Positions 15,288 to 23,563 of a DNA stretch of 64,000 nucleotides are shown one piece after another. The notes beneath the pieces were generated by a model, which did not search any database, was not told the origin of the DNA, and saw only the letters and a list, made by a program, of their open reading frames with translations. The DNA lies in contig JBGGNG010000186.1 in the NCBI GenBank assembly GCA_041287635.1, forward strand, positions 20,969 to 84,968, given 5' to 3'. This DNA is from JAOUEA01 sp041287635. Its GTDB lineage: Bacteria; Actinomycetota; UBA4738; HRBIN12. Both the position numbers and the translations under genes were made by a program. How positions within the stretch are numbered: position 1 is the first letter of the stretch; every line of letters starts with the position of its first letter.

Positions 15288-16223
15288 GTGGAACCTGCTC
15301 GCCGTGGCGGACGCCCGCGCCGCCTGCTGCCCATCCTGATCGCGGTCGCCATTCCCTGGGTGTGGTTCGGCATCCGCGACGTCGGCGGTCCCGTCGACAC
15401 CGTGGCGGTCGGCCTCCCGTTGATCGGTGTCGCGGCGGTCGTGGTGGGCGCGATCGTCGGCCTGGCCACGCGGCGTGCATGGCCGGTGCTCGCCGGCACG
15501 TCGGTCCTGGTGGTCTGCTCGATCGCGGTGATCTCACCGCGGCTGCCTCGCGCGATCGCCTCTCCCGATCCGGGTGCCCGCCTGGTCGTGGCGAACGTGT
15601 GGGACGACAACCCGACCGAGGCGGCCGTACCGGGATCCCTCCTCGCCGGAGATCCCGACGTCGTGGTCGCCGTGGAGATGTCGAACGACGAGTTCTACGA
15701 GAGGATGACCGCCCAGGCCACCGCCTCGGGTCTCACCTCGACCGTGGAAGACGGCGAGCTCGGGGCATGGTCGCGATTCCCGCTCAGGGAGCTCGGCGAC
15801 CTGGGGCTGCCACCCGCACGCGTGATGCGGGTCGGCGTCGATGCGCCCGGGATGCCCTTCGTGCTCTACGTCGTGCATTCCCTGAACCCCCTGCGCGACA
15901 CGAGCTTCGCCGACCAGCACCTCTTCACCGACGAGCTGCTGGCCGCCGTCGGTCAGGAGGTCCGCCCCGTGGTCGTGACCGGCGACTTCAACATGAGCGA
16001 CCGGGTGGTGAGCTACCGGGCGATGGACGCCGCTCTCACCGACGCGATGCGGGCCGGCACCGCCGGCCGCACCACCTACGTCGGACGGTGGTGGACGACG
16101 CTCCTCCTGCGCATCGACCACGTGTTCGTCGAGCCCGCCTGGTGCGCGCAGGACCCAGGCTCGATCACCGTGCCCGGATCGGATCACCGGGGCGTACGGG
16201 TCACCGTCGGACCCTGTCCGTGA
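15288..16223 (+). CDS. Membrane-anchored endonuclease/exonuclease/phosphatase-family protein
   Basis: 311 residues. Three hydrophobic helices lie in the first 90 residues, followed by an EEP-type catalytic domain outside the membrane. Family motifs are VVANVW (Asn), VVVAVEMSN (Glu), FVLYVVHSLNP (His), VVVTGDFNMSD (GDFN) and a terminal PGSDHRGVRV (SDHRP-like). The same layout occurs in exported EndU-like DNases and phosphodiesterases of actinobacteria. GTG 15288 fits the TAGGCT box and begins a basic stretch before the first helix. Substrate unknown. Confidence 0.8.
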   Translation: MEPARRGGRPRRLLPILIAVAIPWVWFGIRDVGGPVDTVAVGLPLIGVAAVVVGAIVGLATRRAWPVLAGTSVLVVCSIAVISPRLPRAIASPDPGARLVVANVWDDNPTEAAVPGSLLAGDPDVVVAVEMSNDEFYERMTAQATASGLTSTVEDGELGAWSRFPLRELGDLGLPPARVMRVGVDAPGMPFVLYVVHSLNPLRDTSFADQHLFTDELLAAVGQEVRPVVVTGDFNMSDRVVSYRAMDAALTDAMRAGTAGRTTYVGRWWTTLLLRIDHVFVEPAWCAQDPGSITVPGSDHRGVRVTVGPCP

Positions 16224-16270
16224 ACCTCTGCACCCGCGGGCAGACCGATGTCGTTCGGCCGGGCGGCGCG

Positions 16271-16276
16271 CATTAT
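16271..16276 (+). promoter_or_regulatory. Putative -10 box (CATTAT), leaderless start at 16283
   Basis: CATTAT with a 6-base spacer to ATG 16283. The first base departs from TANNNT. Confidence 0.35.
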
Positions 16277-16282
16277 CGGTGC

Positions 16283-16777
16283 ATGGCTGCCACTCCTGTC
16301 GAAGCGGCCCACGGTCACGAGTCCGTGTGGCGCTACCCCCGCCCGCCCGCGTTCGTGCTCGACGAGCGTCACGTCGTCGTGACGTTCGCAGGTGTCACGA
16401 TTGCCGAGACGACCTCGGCCGTCAGAGTCCTCGAGACGAGTCATCCACCGACCTTCTACCTGCCGCTCGACGACGTGCGCCGCGACGTGCTTCGCACGGC
16501 CGAGGGGGCGTCGTTCTGCGAGTGGAAGGGTGCCGCCGCCTACGTGGACGTGGTGGTGGGCGATCTGGTGGCGTGGCACGCCGGTTGGTACTACCGGGAT
16601 CCGAGCCTCGCGTACCAGGCACTGCGCGGCCACCTCGCGTTCTACGCGGGCAGGGTCGAGCGCTGCACGGTCGACGGCATCGCGGTGACGCCCCAGCCCG
16701 GCGGCTTCTACGGGGGCTGGATCACGCCCGATGTCGCCGGTCCCTTCAAGGGGGAGCCGGGCACCGGGAGTTGGTGA
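16283..16777 (+). CDS. DUF427-domain protein
   Basis: 164 residues carrying one DUF427 domain. The core reads VTFAGVTIAETTSAVRVLETSHPPTFYLPLDDV, then SFCEWKGAAAYVDV and AWYY-like segments, and ends with a PGGFYGGWIT motif. DUF427 proteins are small beta-rich proteins of unclear function. Here the domain is preceded by AHGHESVWRYPRPPAF, a common N-terminal cap in actinobacterial members. It is separated from the phosphatase gene by 59 bases holding its own putative -10 box. Confidence 0.85.
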   Translation: MAATPVEAAHGHESVWRYPRPPAFVLDERHVVVTFAGVTIAETTSAVRVLETSHPPTFYLPLDDVRRDVLRTAEGASFCEWKGAAAYVDVVVGDLVAWHAGWYYRDPSLAYQALRGHLAFYAGRVERCTVDGIAVTPQPGGFYGGWITPDVAGPFKGEPGTGSW

Positions 16778-16826
16778 GAACCGCGCAGGCCGGGGACGAG
16801 CCCCTGCCCTCGCGATCGTCGACGCG

Positions 16827-17762
16827 CTAGAGGATGCCCGCGCCCGTCAGGTACTCCTCGGCGACGTCGGACACGTCGCGCTTGTCGTTCAGGATCTGCC
16901 CCACCATCTCGCGCATGTTCTCGTCGGTCAGCGTCGTCGTGACGGTGTCGAGCAGCGCGCCGAGCTCGTCGCTCGCGACCTCCTCGCGCACGACCGGGAT
17001 GAAGTTCCCGTTCGCCTGCAGGTTCTCGTTGTCGGTGAGCACCACGTAGCCCTTGTCCTGGATCGTCGGATCGAGCGAGAACAACACGCCGACGTCGACC
17101 GCGCCGCTGTCGAGCGCGGCGACCGTCTTCGGCCCGCCGAAGTCGAGCGGGCGGAACTCGCCGAAGGTGATGCCGTAGGTCTCTTCCAGGCCCGGCGTGC
17201 AGAAAGACGCCTTCGGGCAATCGGTCGGTCCACCGAGTGTCAGATCGCCGGCGACCGGTGCGAGGCTGCTCATGTCGGTGAGCGAGTTCGCCTCGGCGGT
17301 CTCCGGGGTCACCACGAATACGTTCGTGCTGTTGGCCGGCGAGATGGCATACGTCACCAGCCCCTCGGGCTCGAGCGCCGCGGTGAGCGCGTCGGCCACC
17401 GCTTGCGGATCGCCGTTCGTCGTCGCGGTCTCGTCGTACAGCGGCAGATCGAACCCCGTGTACTCGGGCTTCAGGTCGATCTCACCAGCGGCGAGCGCCT
17501 CGTTGCTGACCTCCCGGTCGAGCAGGTCGAGTTCCCGGGTGACGGTGTAGCCGTCGGCTTCCAGGACCTGCGCATACATCTCGGCGACGACCTGGTTCTC
17601 GGCGAAATCGCCGGACACGCCGACGACGATCTCGCCCTTGGGCTCTGAGCTCGGCGAGTCGCCGTCGCCCGTGTCGTCCCCACCCGAGTCCCCGCACGCG
17701 GCCACCAGCAACGACAGCGCGAGGAGGCCCGCCCCGAGGACGAACATGCGGTGCTTCCGCAT
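16827..17762 (-). CDS. opuCC: Osmoprotectant ABC importer, substrate-binding lipoprotein
   Basis: 311 residues. A lipoprotein signal peptide ends in LLVAAC, followed by a Gly/Asp/Ser linker. The mature part is an OpuAC/ProX-like periplasmic-binding fold: IVVGVSGDFAENQVVAEMYAQVLEADGYTV, then LKPEYTGFDLP and LDSGAVDVGVLFSLDP, matching the glycine betaine/choline-binding QAT family. It captures compatible solutes for the two permeases and ATPase upstream. GGAGG lies 7 bases before the ATG. A 122-base gap separates it from the permease gene and holds a TACGGT box (17820-17825), so this abundant component may have its own promoter. The symbol is by family analogy. Confidence 0.87.
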   Translation of the reverse strand: MRKHRMFVLGAGLLALSLLVAACGDSGGDDTGDGDSPSSEPKGEIVVGVSGDFAENQVVAEMYAQVLEADGYTVTRELDLLDREVSNEALAAGEIDLKPEYTGFDLPLYDETATTNGDPQAVADALTAALEPEGLVTYAISPANSTNVFVVTPETAEANSLTDMSSLAPVAGDLTLGGPTDCPKASFCTPGLEETYGITFGEFRPLDFGGPKTVAALDSGAVDVGVLFSLDPTIQDKGYVVLTDNENLQANGNFIPVVREEVASDELGALLDTVTTTLTDENMREMVGQILNDKRDVSDVAEEYLTGAGIL

Positions 17763-17884
17763 GGGTATCCCTCCATCCAGTCATGGGGTGTCCATCTCCC
17801 CGACGGTGGACATCCGAGCACCGTATCAAGTGGCGCGCTCGTTCCTGCTCGCGATGCGGTGCAGTCACGGCAAGGAACCGACCG

Positions 17885-18586
17885 TTACAACGGGGCCTTC
17901 CCCGACCCGGAGCTCAGCGTCGGTGACGTGGCCTTGGCGAGCAGCGAGAACGCCAGATCGGTGAGCAACGAGAGCACCGCCACGAGGATCGCCCCGGCCA
18001 CGATCTTGTCGTTCTCCCGCAGCGCGAACCCGTCGACGATGTAGCGGCCTAGCCCCCCGCCGGCGATGAGCGCGGCGAGGCCGGCGGTCGCAACGATCTG
18101 CACGGCGGCGAGCCGCAGCCCGGTCATGATCAACGGCATCGCCATCGGCACCTCGAGCCTCCAGAGCACCTGCCGTCCACTCATGCCCATGCCCCTCGCG
18201 GCCTCGACCGTGTCGGGATCCACCTGCTGGATGCCCACGTACGTGTTGATCAGGATCACCGGGATCCCCAGCAGCGTGAGGGCCACGATCGTGGGCAGGA
18301 ACCCGAACGCGAGCGACGGGAACTCCTTCACCGCGATCAGGAACATGATGGACAGGATCGCCAGCGATGGGATCGACCGCCCGACGTTGGCGAACTGCAC
18401 GGTCCAGAACTGCCCGCGCCGGGTGTGGCCGATCCACAGGCCGATCGGCACGGCGATGAGCGACGCGATCACCAGCGCGATCACCGACAGCTGCACGTGC
18501 TCCCACACCCGAGCCGGGATGCCGTCGACCCCGGACCAATTCGCCGGGTCGACGAGCCACTGCAGGCCCTCGAGCAGCCCGCTCAC
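17885..18586 (-). CDS. Osmoprotectant ABC importer, permease subunit
   Basis: 233 residues, five to six helices, with the binding-protein-dependent permease signature EAARGMGMSGRQVLWRLEVPMAMP, which contacts the ATPase. Length and sequence match OpuCB/OpuCD-type subunits. GTG 18586 is used because it overlaps the preceding permease stop by four bases (GTGA), a junction repeated through this operon. It ends the tightly coupled part of the operon. Confidence 0.88.
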   Translation of the reverse strand: MSGLLEGLQWLVDPANWSGVDGIPARVWEHVQLSVIALVIASLIAVPIGLWIGHTRRGQFWTVQFANVGRSIPSLAILSIMFLIAVKEFPSLAFGFLPTIVALTLLGIPVILINTYVGIQQVDPDTVEAARGMGMSGRQVLWRLEVPMAMPLIMTGLRLAAVQIVATAGLAALIAGGGLGRYIVDGFALRENDKIVAGAILVAVLSLLTDLAFSLLAKATSPTLSSGSGKAPL

Positions 18587-19296
18587 GTGGCCACCGCCCG
18601 CACGCCCGACGCCCTGGCCCACGGAGTCACGAGCCGCTGCAGACCGAGCAGCAGCAGGTCGGCGGCGAACGCCAGGGCGACGGACAGCACGACGCCAACG
18701 AGCAGCGGGGTCCAGAAGAACGTGTTCAGGCCGTCGAGGATGAACTGACCGAACCCGCCCCTGCCGATCAGCGCCGCGATCGTGATCAGCCCGATCGAGC
18801 TCACCGTCGCGATGCGCAAGCCCGCGATGATCACCGGCATCGCGAGCGGCACCTCGACGCGCCACAGCAGCTGCCGGCGCGACAGCCCCATGCCGATTGC
18901 CGCTTCCTTCACCTCGGGTTCCACGGAGTCGAGGCCCGCGAGCGTGTTGCGGAACAGGATCAGCAGGCTGTACGCGATCAGCGGGACCACGACCGTCGTG
19001 AGCGAGAGGCCGGTGATGGGCAGCAGCAGGAAGATGAACGCGAACGCCGGGATCGTGTACAGCACGCCGGAGATCGACGTGATCGGCGACACCGCCCACC
19101 GGTGCCGCGAGGCGTAGACGGCCGCCGGGAACGCGATCAGGAACCCGATCACCACGGTCACGATCGTCAGGTAGACGTGCTGCAACCCCCGGCTCACGAT
19201 CTCGTCCACATGGTCGGAGATCCAGATCCAGCGGATCAGCGGCTCGGTGTCCTGCTGCGAGAGGAACGTCGTGGCGCCGGCGAGGAGGTCGCTCAC
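18583..19296 (-). CDS. Osmoprotectant ABC importer, permease subunit
   Basis: 237 residues, paralogous to the next gene, with the matching coupling segment EAAIGMGLSRRQLLWRVEVPLAMP. The two would form a heterodimeric channel. The helical core includes SGVLYTIPAFAFIFLLLPITG. GTG 19296 overlaps the ATPase stop by four bases, and its own stop overlaps the following permease start in the same way, so all three should be translated in fixed ratio. Confidence 0.88.
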   Translation of the reverse strand: MSDLLAGATTFLSQQDTEPLIRWIWISDHVDEIVSRGLQHVYLTIVTVVIGFLIAFPAAVYASRHRWAVSPITSISGVLYTIPAFAFIFLLLPITGLSLTTVVVPLIAYSLLILFRNTLAGLDSVEPEVKEAAIGMGLSRRQLLWRVEVPLAMPVIIAGLRIATVSSIGLITIAALIGRGGFGQFILDGLNTFFWTPLLVGVVLSVALAFAADLLLLGLQRLVTPWARASGVRAVAT

Positions 19297-20387
19297 GCGA
19301 GGATCTCCTGCGAGATGCGCTCCAGCGTCAAGACGCCGCGGTAGTGCTGGCCCTCGGTCACCACGACGGCCACCGCCGTCCGCGACGTGACGATCGAATC
19401 GAGGGCCTGGCGCAGCGAATCGCGTCCGGTCACGTACGCGCTGAACCTCCTCGGCGTGGCCTCACCCGCCATGACACACCCCTGCAACGCCTGATGGTCG
19501 ACCCACCCGAGCAGCTCCCCCTCGTCGACCACGCTGACCCATCCGAAGCCGGCGGCATCGATCGCGCGCCGGGCCTCGTCGGCGCCGGCCCCGGGCGCCA
19601 CCACGGGGCCGGGGTCGACCTGGATGTCGTCGACCTTGATCAGCGCGAGCCGCTTCAGGCCTCGTTCCGCGCCGACGAACTCCCGAACGAAGTCGTTCGC
19701 GGGCTCTCGGAGCACGGTCTCCGGCGGCGCGAACTGCTCGAGCACGCCGCCGACGTTGAGGATCGCCATGCGGTCGCTCAGCTTGATCGCCTCGTCGACG
19801 TCGTGCGTCACGAACACGATCGTCTTGCGCAACCGATCCTGGATCTCGAGGAACTGGTCCTGCAGCCTCCCCCGCACGATCGGATCCACCGCGGCGAAGG
19901 GCTCGTCCATCAGCATCACGGGCGGGTCGGCGGCGAGCGCGCGTGCCACCCCGACGCGCTGGCGCTGGCCCCCTGAGAGCTCCGCCGGATATCGGTCGGG
20001 CAACTCGCGGTCGAGGTCGAAGATCTCGAGCAGTTCGTCGACGCGCGCGTCGACCCGTTCGTCGTCCCAGCCCACGAGGTGCGGCACCGTCGCGATGTTC
20101 TGCCGGATCGTGCGGTGCGGCAGCAGCCCGGTGTGCTGGATCACGTAGCCGATGCCTCGACGGAGCTGAACCGGGTCCTGCTCGAGCACGTTCGTGCCGT
20201 CGAGCACGATGCGGCCACCGGTCGGCTCGATCAGGCGGTTGATCATCTTCAGGGTGGTGGTCTTGCCGCAGCCCGACGGTCCGACGAGGGCGACGGTCTC
20301 CCCCTCGTCGATCTCGAGCGTGAGGTCGCCGACGGCCGCCGAGGCCGTTCCCGGGTAGCGCTTCTCGACGTGCTCGAGGGAGATCAT
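19293..20387 (-). CDS. opuCA: Osmoprotectant ABC importer, ATPase with CBS domains
   Basis: 364 residues. The N-terminal ABC domain has Walker A GPSGCGKT, signature LSGGQRQR, Walker B VMLMDEPFAAVD and switch FVTHDVDEA. From about residue 245 to the end lie two CBS-type segments (AIDAAGFGWVSVVDEGELLGWV and SIVTSRTAVAVVVTEGQHYRGVL). In OpuA/OpuC ATPases these respond to ionic strength or cyclic di-AMP and gate uptake under osmotic stress. The start at 20387 is the first Met of the ABC domain; upstream codons are unlike the family. It opens the operon. Confidence 0.9.
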   Translation of the reverse strand: MISLEHVEKRYPGTASAAVGDLTLEIDEGETVALVGPSGCGKTTTLKMINRLIEPTGGRIVLDGTNVLEQDPVQLRRGIGYVIQHTGLLPHRTIRQNIATVPHLVGWDDERVDARVDELLEIFDLDRELPDRYPAELSGGQRQRVGVARALAADPPVMLMDEPFAAVDPIVRGRLQDQFLEIQDRLRKTIVFVTHDVDEAIKLSDRMAILNVGGVLEQFAPPETVLREPANDFVREFVGAERGLKRLALIKVDDIQVDPGPVVAPGAGADEARRAIDAAGFGWVSVVDEGELLGWVDHQALQGCVMAGEATPRRFSAYVTGRDSLRQALDSIVTSRTAVAVVVTEGQHYRGVLTLERISQEILA

Positions 20388-20397
20388 CGCTCGCCCG

Positions 20398-20403
20398 ACC
20401 CTA
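20398..20403 (-). promoter_or_regulatory. Putative -10 box (TAGGGT) of the opuC operon
   Basis: TAGGGT lies 10 bases before ATG 20387 in the 61-base region shared with the divergent gene at 20449. A very short leader would result. Confidence 0.4.
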
Positions 20404-20435
20404 GTGAGGGGCGGCGGGAACGTCCACGGCTCCGG

Positions 20436-20441
20436 TAGCGT
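20436..20441 (+). promoter_or_regulatory. Putative -10 box (TAGCGT), leaderless start at 20449
   Basis: TAGCGT with a 7-base spacer to ATG 20449, in the same divergent region as the opuC promoter. Confidence 0.5.
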
Positions 20442-20448
20442 GGCCTCG

Positions 20449-20856
20449 ATGGCACGTGAGGCGACGGCGTTCCCCGCACCCGGCACTGAGCTCACGCACA
20501 TCCTCGTCGTGCGCGACGTGGAAAGGTCCGTCGCGTGGTACCGCGACGTGCTTGGAGCCGAGCTGTTCCGCGAGTACAGCGGCACGTCGGCGGTCTTCCG
20601 GTTCGGTGCCGCCTGGCTGTTGCTCGTGACCGGAGGAGGTCCAACCGAGGACAAGCCCGACGTGACGTTCGAGCCGCCCAACGCGACCCGTGCGAGCCAT
20701 TCCGTGACGATCCGCGTCGAGGACTGCCGCAGCGCCTACGAGACGCTCACCGCACGCGGGGCCGAGTTCCTCACACCACCTCACGACTGGGGGCACGAGG
20801 TCCGCTGCTTCTTCCGCGACCCCGACGGCCACCTGTTCGAGGTCAGCGAGGTGTGA
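20449..20856 (+). CDS. VOC-family (glyoxalase/bleomycin-resistance fold) protein
   Basis: 135 residues forming one VOC domain pair of beta-alpha-beta modules: LTHILVVRDVERSVAWYRDVLGAEL, then HSVTIRVEDCRSAYETLTARGAEF and CFFRDPDGHLFEVSEV. The closing DPDGHLFE is the classic metal-ligand Glu region. Members include glyoxalase I, dioxygenases and antibiotic-sequestering proteins; nothing here selects one. It is divergent from the osmoprotectant operon. Confidence 0.85.
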   Translation: MAREATAFPAPGTELTHILVVRDVERSVAWYRDVLGAELFREYSGTSAVFRFGAAWLLLVTGGGPTEDKPDVTFEPPNATRASHSVTIRVEDCRSAYETLTARGAEFLTPPHDWGHEVRCFFRDPDGHLFEVSEV

Positions 20857-21037
20857 AGCCGCTCGGGGATCAGTTCGCCTGCTCGATCGCCCGCGCGAGC
20901 ATGAAATCCGCCTGTTGCTGGAAGCTCTCGACCGACGGCACCTTCCACGGCCCGAGCTGATCGGCCCGCCCGCGTCGAGCTGTCCCACGTCGGCATCTCG
21001 GCGAGGTCGGCGAACGGCGGGCGGAAGGCACCAAGCC

Positions 21038-21847
21038 TCAGGGTGCGTCGACCGGCTCGAACGACGCCAACAGGACGTCGACCGCGGGCATGAACAGAGC
21101 TGCGTTCCATGCCCGCGGCACGGAGACCGAGATCGCGTGGTTGCGAGCGCCCGAGTCGAGCACGATCGAGAGGAACCTGATCGGGTCGCCGGTCTCGTCG
21201 ATCGCGGAGCCCGCCACTGACAGCCCCGGAAGTTCGCCGGCCGTTCGAGGTAGTGCTGCCTCGATCTGCACGTCGGTCCATGCAGCAGCGAGATCGGACA
21301 CGAACGCATCGGAGGCGGTCCCGACGGCTCCTTCGGGCGCGACCTGGATCGAGATCGTGACGGTGCCGCTCGGGCTCATCACCTGGGCGGTCGACGAAGC
21401 GCTCAGCACACTCCAACCCGAGGGCGCTCTGAACCCATATCCGCCCTGGACGTTGACGTAGCGCCCGACCTCCTGACCGAGCCCGGGCTCGACCGGCGAC
21501 CGGTTCGCCGTGGGTCCACCCATCGCCTCTACCCCGATCCCCACAGCGATCAGTGTGGTGAGAACGAGACCGACCACGATGGACAACCGTCGCCACCGGC
21601 GGCGCCGACGGTGTGCGGCCTCCTGCTCCAGCCACCGGAACTCACGCTGTGCGTTGGCCTCCCAGGCGTGCCCGAGCTTGTCGCCGGGTTGCCGCTTGTC
21701 CCAGATGTAGTACGTGTCGCCGCGCCGGCCCCAGGAGTATCGGCGGCCCGTCTCGAAGACCACGGCATCATCCCGTCGCGCGAGGAACCGGCGTCTATGT
21801 GGTGCCCGGTGGCGCGGTGATACCGATCGATCAAGCGTCCGAGACAC
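21038..21847 (-). CDS. Single-pass membrane protein with extracytoplasmic PsbP/LpqN-like domain (unrecognised)
   Basis: 269 residues. A basic, aromatic cytoplasmic part (VVFETGRRYSWGRRGDTYYIWDK, then AHRRRRRWRR) precedes one helix (LSIVVGLVLTTLIAVGIGV). Outside lies a domain beginning YVNVQGGYGFRAPSGWSV with MSPSGTVTISIQV, a pattern seen in PsbP- and LpqN-like lipoprotein domains. GTG 21847 is fixed by AGGAGG 6 bases upstream. The first segment recalls small proteins that describe their own display format, but no function is known. The 180 bases downstream hold no convincing gene. Confidence 0.6.
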   Translation of the reverse strand: MSRTLDRSVSPRHRAPHRRRFLARRDDAVVFETGRRYSWGRRGDTYYIWDKRQPGDKLGHAWEANAQREFRWLEQEAAHRRRRRWRRLSIVVGLVLTTLIAVGIGVEAMGGPTANRSPVEPGLGQEVGRYVNVQGGYGFRAPSGWSVLSASSTAQVMSPSGTVTISIQVAPEGAVGTASDAFVSDLAAAWTDVQIEAALPRTAGELPGLSVAGSAIDETGDPIRFLSIVLDSGARNHAISVSVPRAWNAALFMPAVDVLLASFEPVDAP

Positions 21848-21985
21848 GCCGTCCCTCCTGACCAGCTCCGTGGGGGGGGTCACGGTAGCCGACGGATGCC
21901 GTTCAGCGAAAGCGACAAACTCCGTAGGTCGGAGGGCGGGCGTCCGCACGCACTCCCGTATCGTCTCTCGCGCTCGTGCGGGCCG

Positions 21986-23563
21986 CTACTTCGTGTCGGC
22001 GAGGATCTGGCGGGCGGCGTTGGCCCCGGGACCGCCAGTGATGCCGCCGCCCGGGTGGGCCCCGGAGCCGGCGAGGTAGAGCCCCTCGATCTGAAGGCGG
22101 TAGCGGGCTTCCCCGTTCAGCGGACGCCAGGCGAAGAACTGATCGAGCCCGGGCTCGGCGTGGTAGACGTGGCCGCCGGTGAGGCCGTAGTCGGCCTCCA
22201 GGTCCTCGGGCGTGATCACCTCTCGCGCCTCGACGAGCTCGCCGAGGCCGGGGGCGAACCGCTCCATCGACTTCACCGCGATGTCGGCCACCCCGTTGCG
22301 CTCGGAGGCCCAGTCGCTATCGCGGAGCTTCCGCGGCGCCGCCTGGAACAGGATCGACATCACGTGCTTCCCCTCGGGGGCCAGCGACGGGTCGACGAGC
22401 GTGGGGATCGTCGCCTCCAGCGTCGGGTCCTCGGCGACGTACCCGTACTTGTTCGCGTCCATCGCCTGCTCGACGTGGTCGATCGACGTGCCGACCACGA
22501 TGCGGCCCTTCAGCCGCTCGACGTCGTCCGCGCCGTTGAACGACGGCAGGTCCGAGAGCACCAGGTTGACCTTGGCGGTCGCGCCCGGCTGACGGATGTT
22601 CTCCGCTCGCCACACCTCGTATGGATTCAGCTCCACGGGATCGCACAGGCGCAGGGTGCGCTTGGGGTCGGCCGCGGAGACGACGAGCTTCGCGTCGAGC
22701 TCGGTGCCGTCGGCGAGGGTCACGCCCTGCGCGCGACCGTCCTTCGAGCGGATCGCGACGACCTCGGCTCCGGTCCGCACGTCGACCCCGCGGGCCCTCG
22801 CGGCGGCCTCGAGGGCGCTCGCGAGCGCTCCCGTGCCGCCGCGGGCGAACACCGTGGTGCCCGCCGCGCCGCCGTCGGTGCCGGCAGAGTCGTTCAAGAA
22901 GATGGCCGCGGTGCCCGTCGCCCACGGGCCCATCGACGAGTAGAGCACGCCGCGGGTCGTCAGCGGACCCCGCACGGCCTCGTCGTCGAAGACCTCCTGC
23001 ACGAGGTCGGCCACGGCCATCGGCAGCGCGCGGATCGTCTCGCGCCCGGCCTTGCCGCCGAGGTCGCGGAAAGCCTTCCCGAGCTTCAGCCCCATCATCG
23101 CGTCGGCGATCGACGGGGACTTCGCGTCGGGTGGGGTCGCGACGTTGATGTAGGCGAGGAAGCTCGCGATCGAGCGCATCTTGGCGTCGAAGCCGCCGAA
23201 CGCGTCCGCGTCGTGGGCACTGCGATCACGCAGCTCGCTCGCGGTGCGCGCCGGGTCGCCCCAGAACGTGACGGCCGAGCCGTCGGGCTGCGGGGCGAAC
23301 ATCCGCACGGCGGGCGTGATCGCCTCGAAGCCGTACGACGACAGCTGCAGGTCCTTCACGACCGAGGCACGCAGGCGCCCGACCGTGTGCGCGATGCCGG
23401 GGGCGGTCACGCCCTCGGCGGGCGAGGTGGTGCGCAGGATGCCGCCGACCTCGGGCGCCGCCTCGAGCAGCGTGACCGCGCGCCCCGCCTTCGCGAGGTA
23501 GGCGGCCGCGACGAGGCCGTTGTGCCCCCCGCCGATCACGACGACGTCGGTGCGAGGTGCCAT
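21986..23563 (-). CDS. CrtI/PYROXD2-like FAD-dependent oxidoreductase (second of pair)
   Basis: 525 residues. The N-terminal Rossmann motif VVVIGGGHNGLVAAAYLAKAG and the acidic strand end LLEAAPEVGG bind FAD. The C-terminal FAD segment is GLYLAGSGAHPGGGITGGPG. This pattern belongs to the phytoene desaturase-like amine oxidoreductases close to PYROXD2, not to classical carotenoid CrtI. No carotenoid genes such as crtB are in the window. It starts on the base after the TAG of its paralog, so the pair should be co-translated and may work as a heterodimer; that is inference. Confidence 0.82.
   Translation of the reverse strand: MAPRTDVVVIGGGHNGLVAAAYLAKAGRAVTLLEAAPEVGGILRTTSPAEGVTAPGIAHTVGRLRASVVKDLQLSSYGFEAITPAVRMFAPQPDGSAVTFWGDPARTASELRDRSAHDADAFGGFDAKMRSIASFLAYINVATPPDAKSPSIADAMMGLKLGKAFRDLGGKAGRETIRALPMAVADLVQEVFDDEAVRGPLTTRGVLYSSMGPWATGTAAIFLNDSAGTDGGAAGTTVFARGGTGALASALEAAARARGVDVRTGAEVVAIRSKDGRAQGVTLADGTELDAKLVVSAADPKRTLRLCDPVELNPYEVWRAENIRQPGATAKVNLVLSDLPSFNGADDVERLKGRIVVGTSIDHVEQAMDANKYGYVAEDPTLEATIPTLVDPSLAPEGKHVMSILFQAAPRKLRDSDWASERNGVADIAVKSMERFAPGLGELVEAREVITPEDLEADYGLTGGHVYHAEPGLDQFFAWRPLNGEARYRLQIEGLYLAGSGAHPGGGITGGPGANAARQILADTK

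Noticed and set aside
20857..21037. A short decayed gene end on the minus strand (QLGPWKVPSVESFQQ to stop)
   Set aside because: It reads like protein, and one shift would join it to a segment upstream, but I cannot name a family and the stretch is short.
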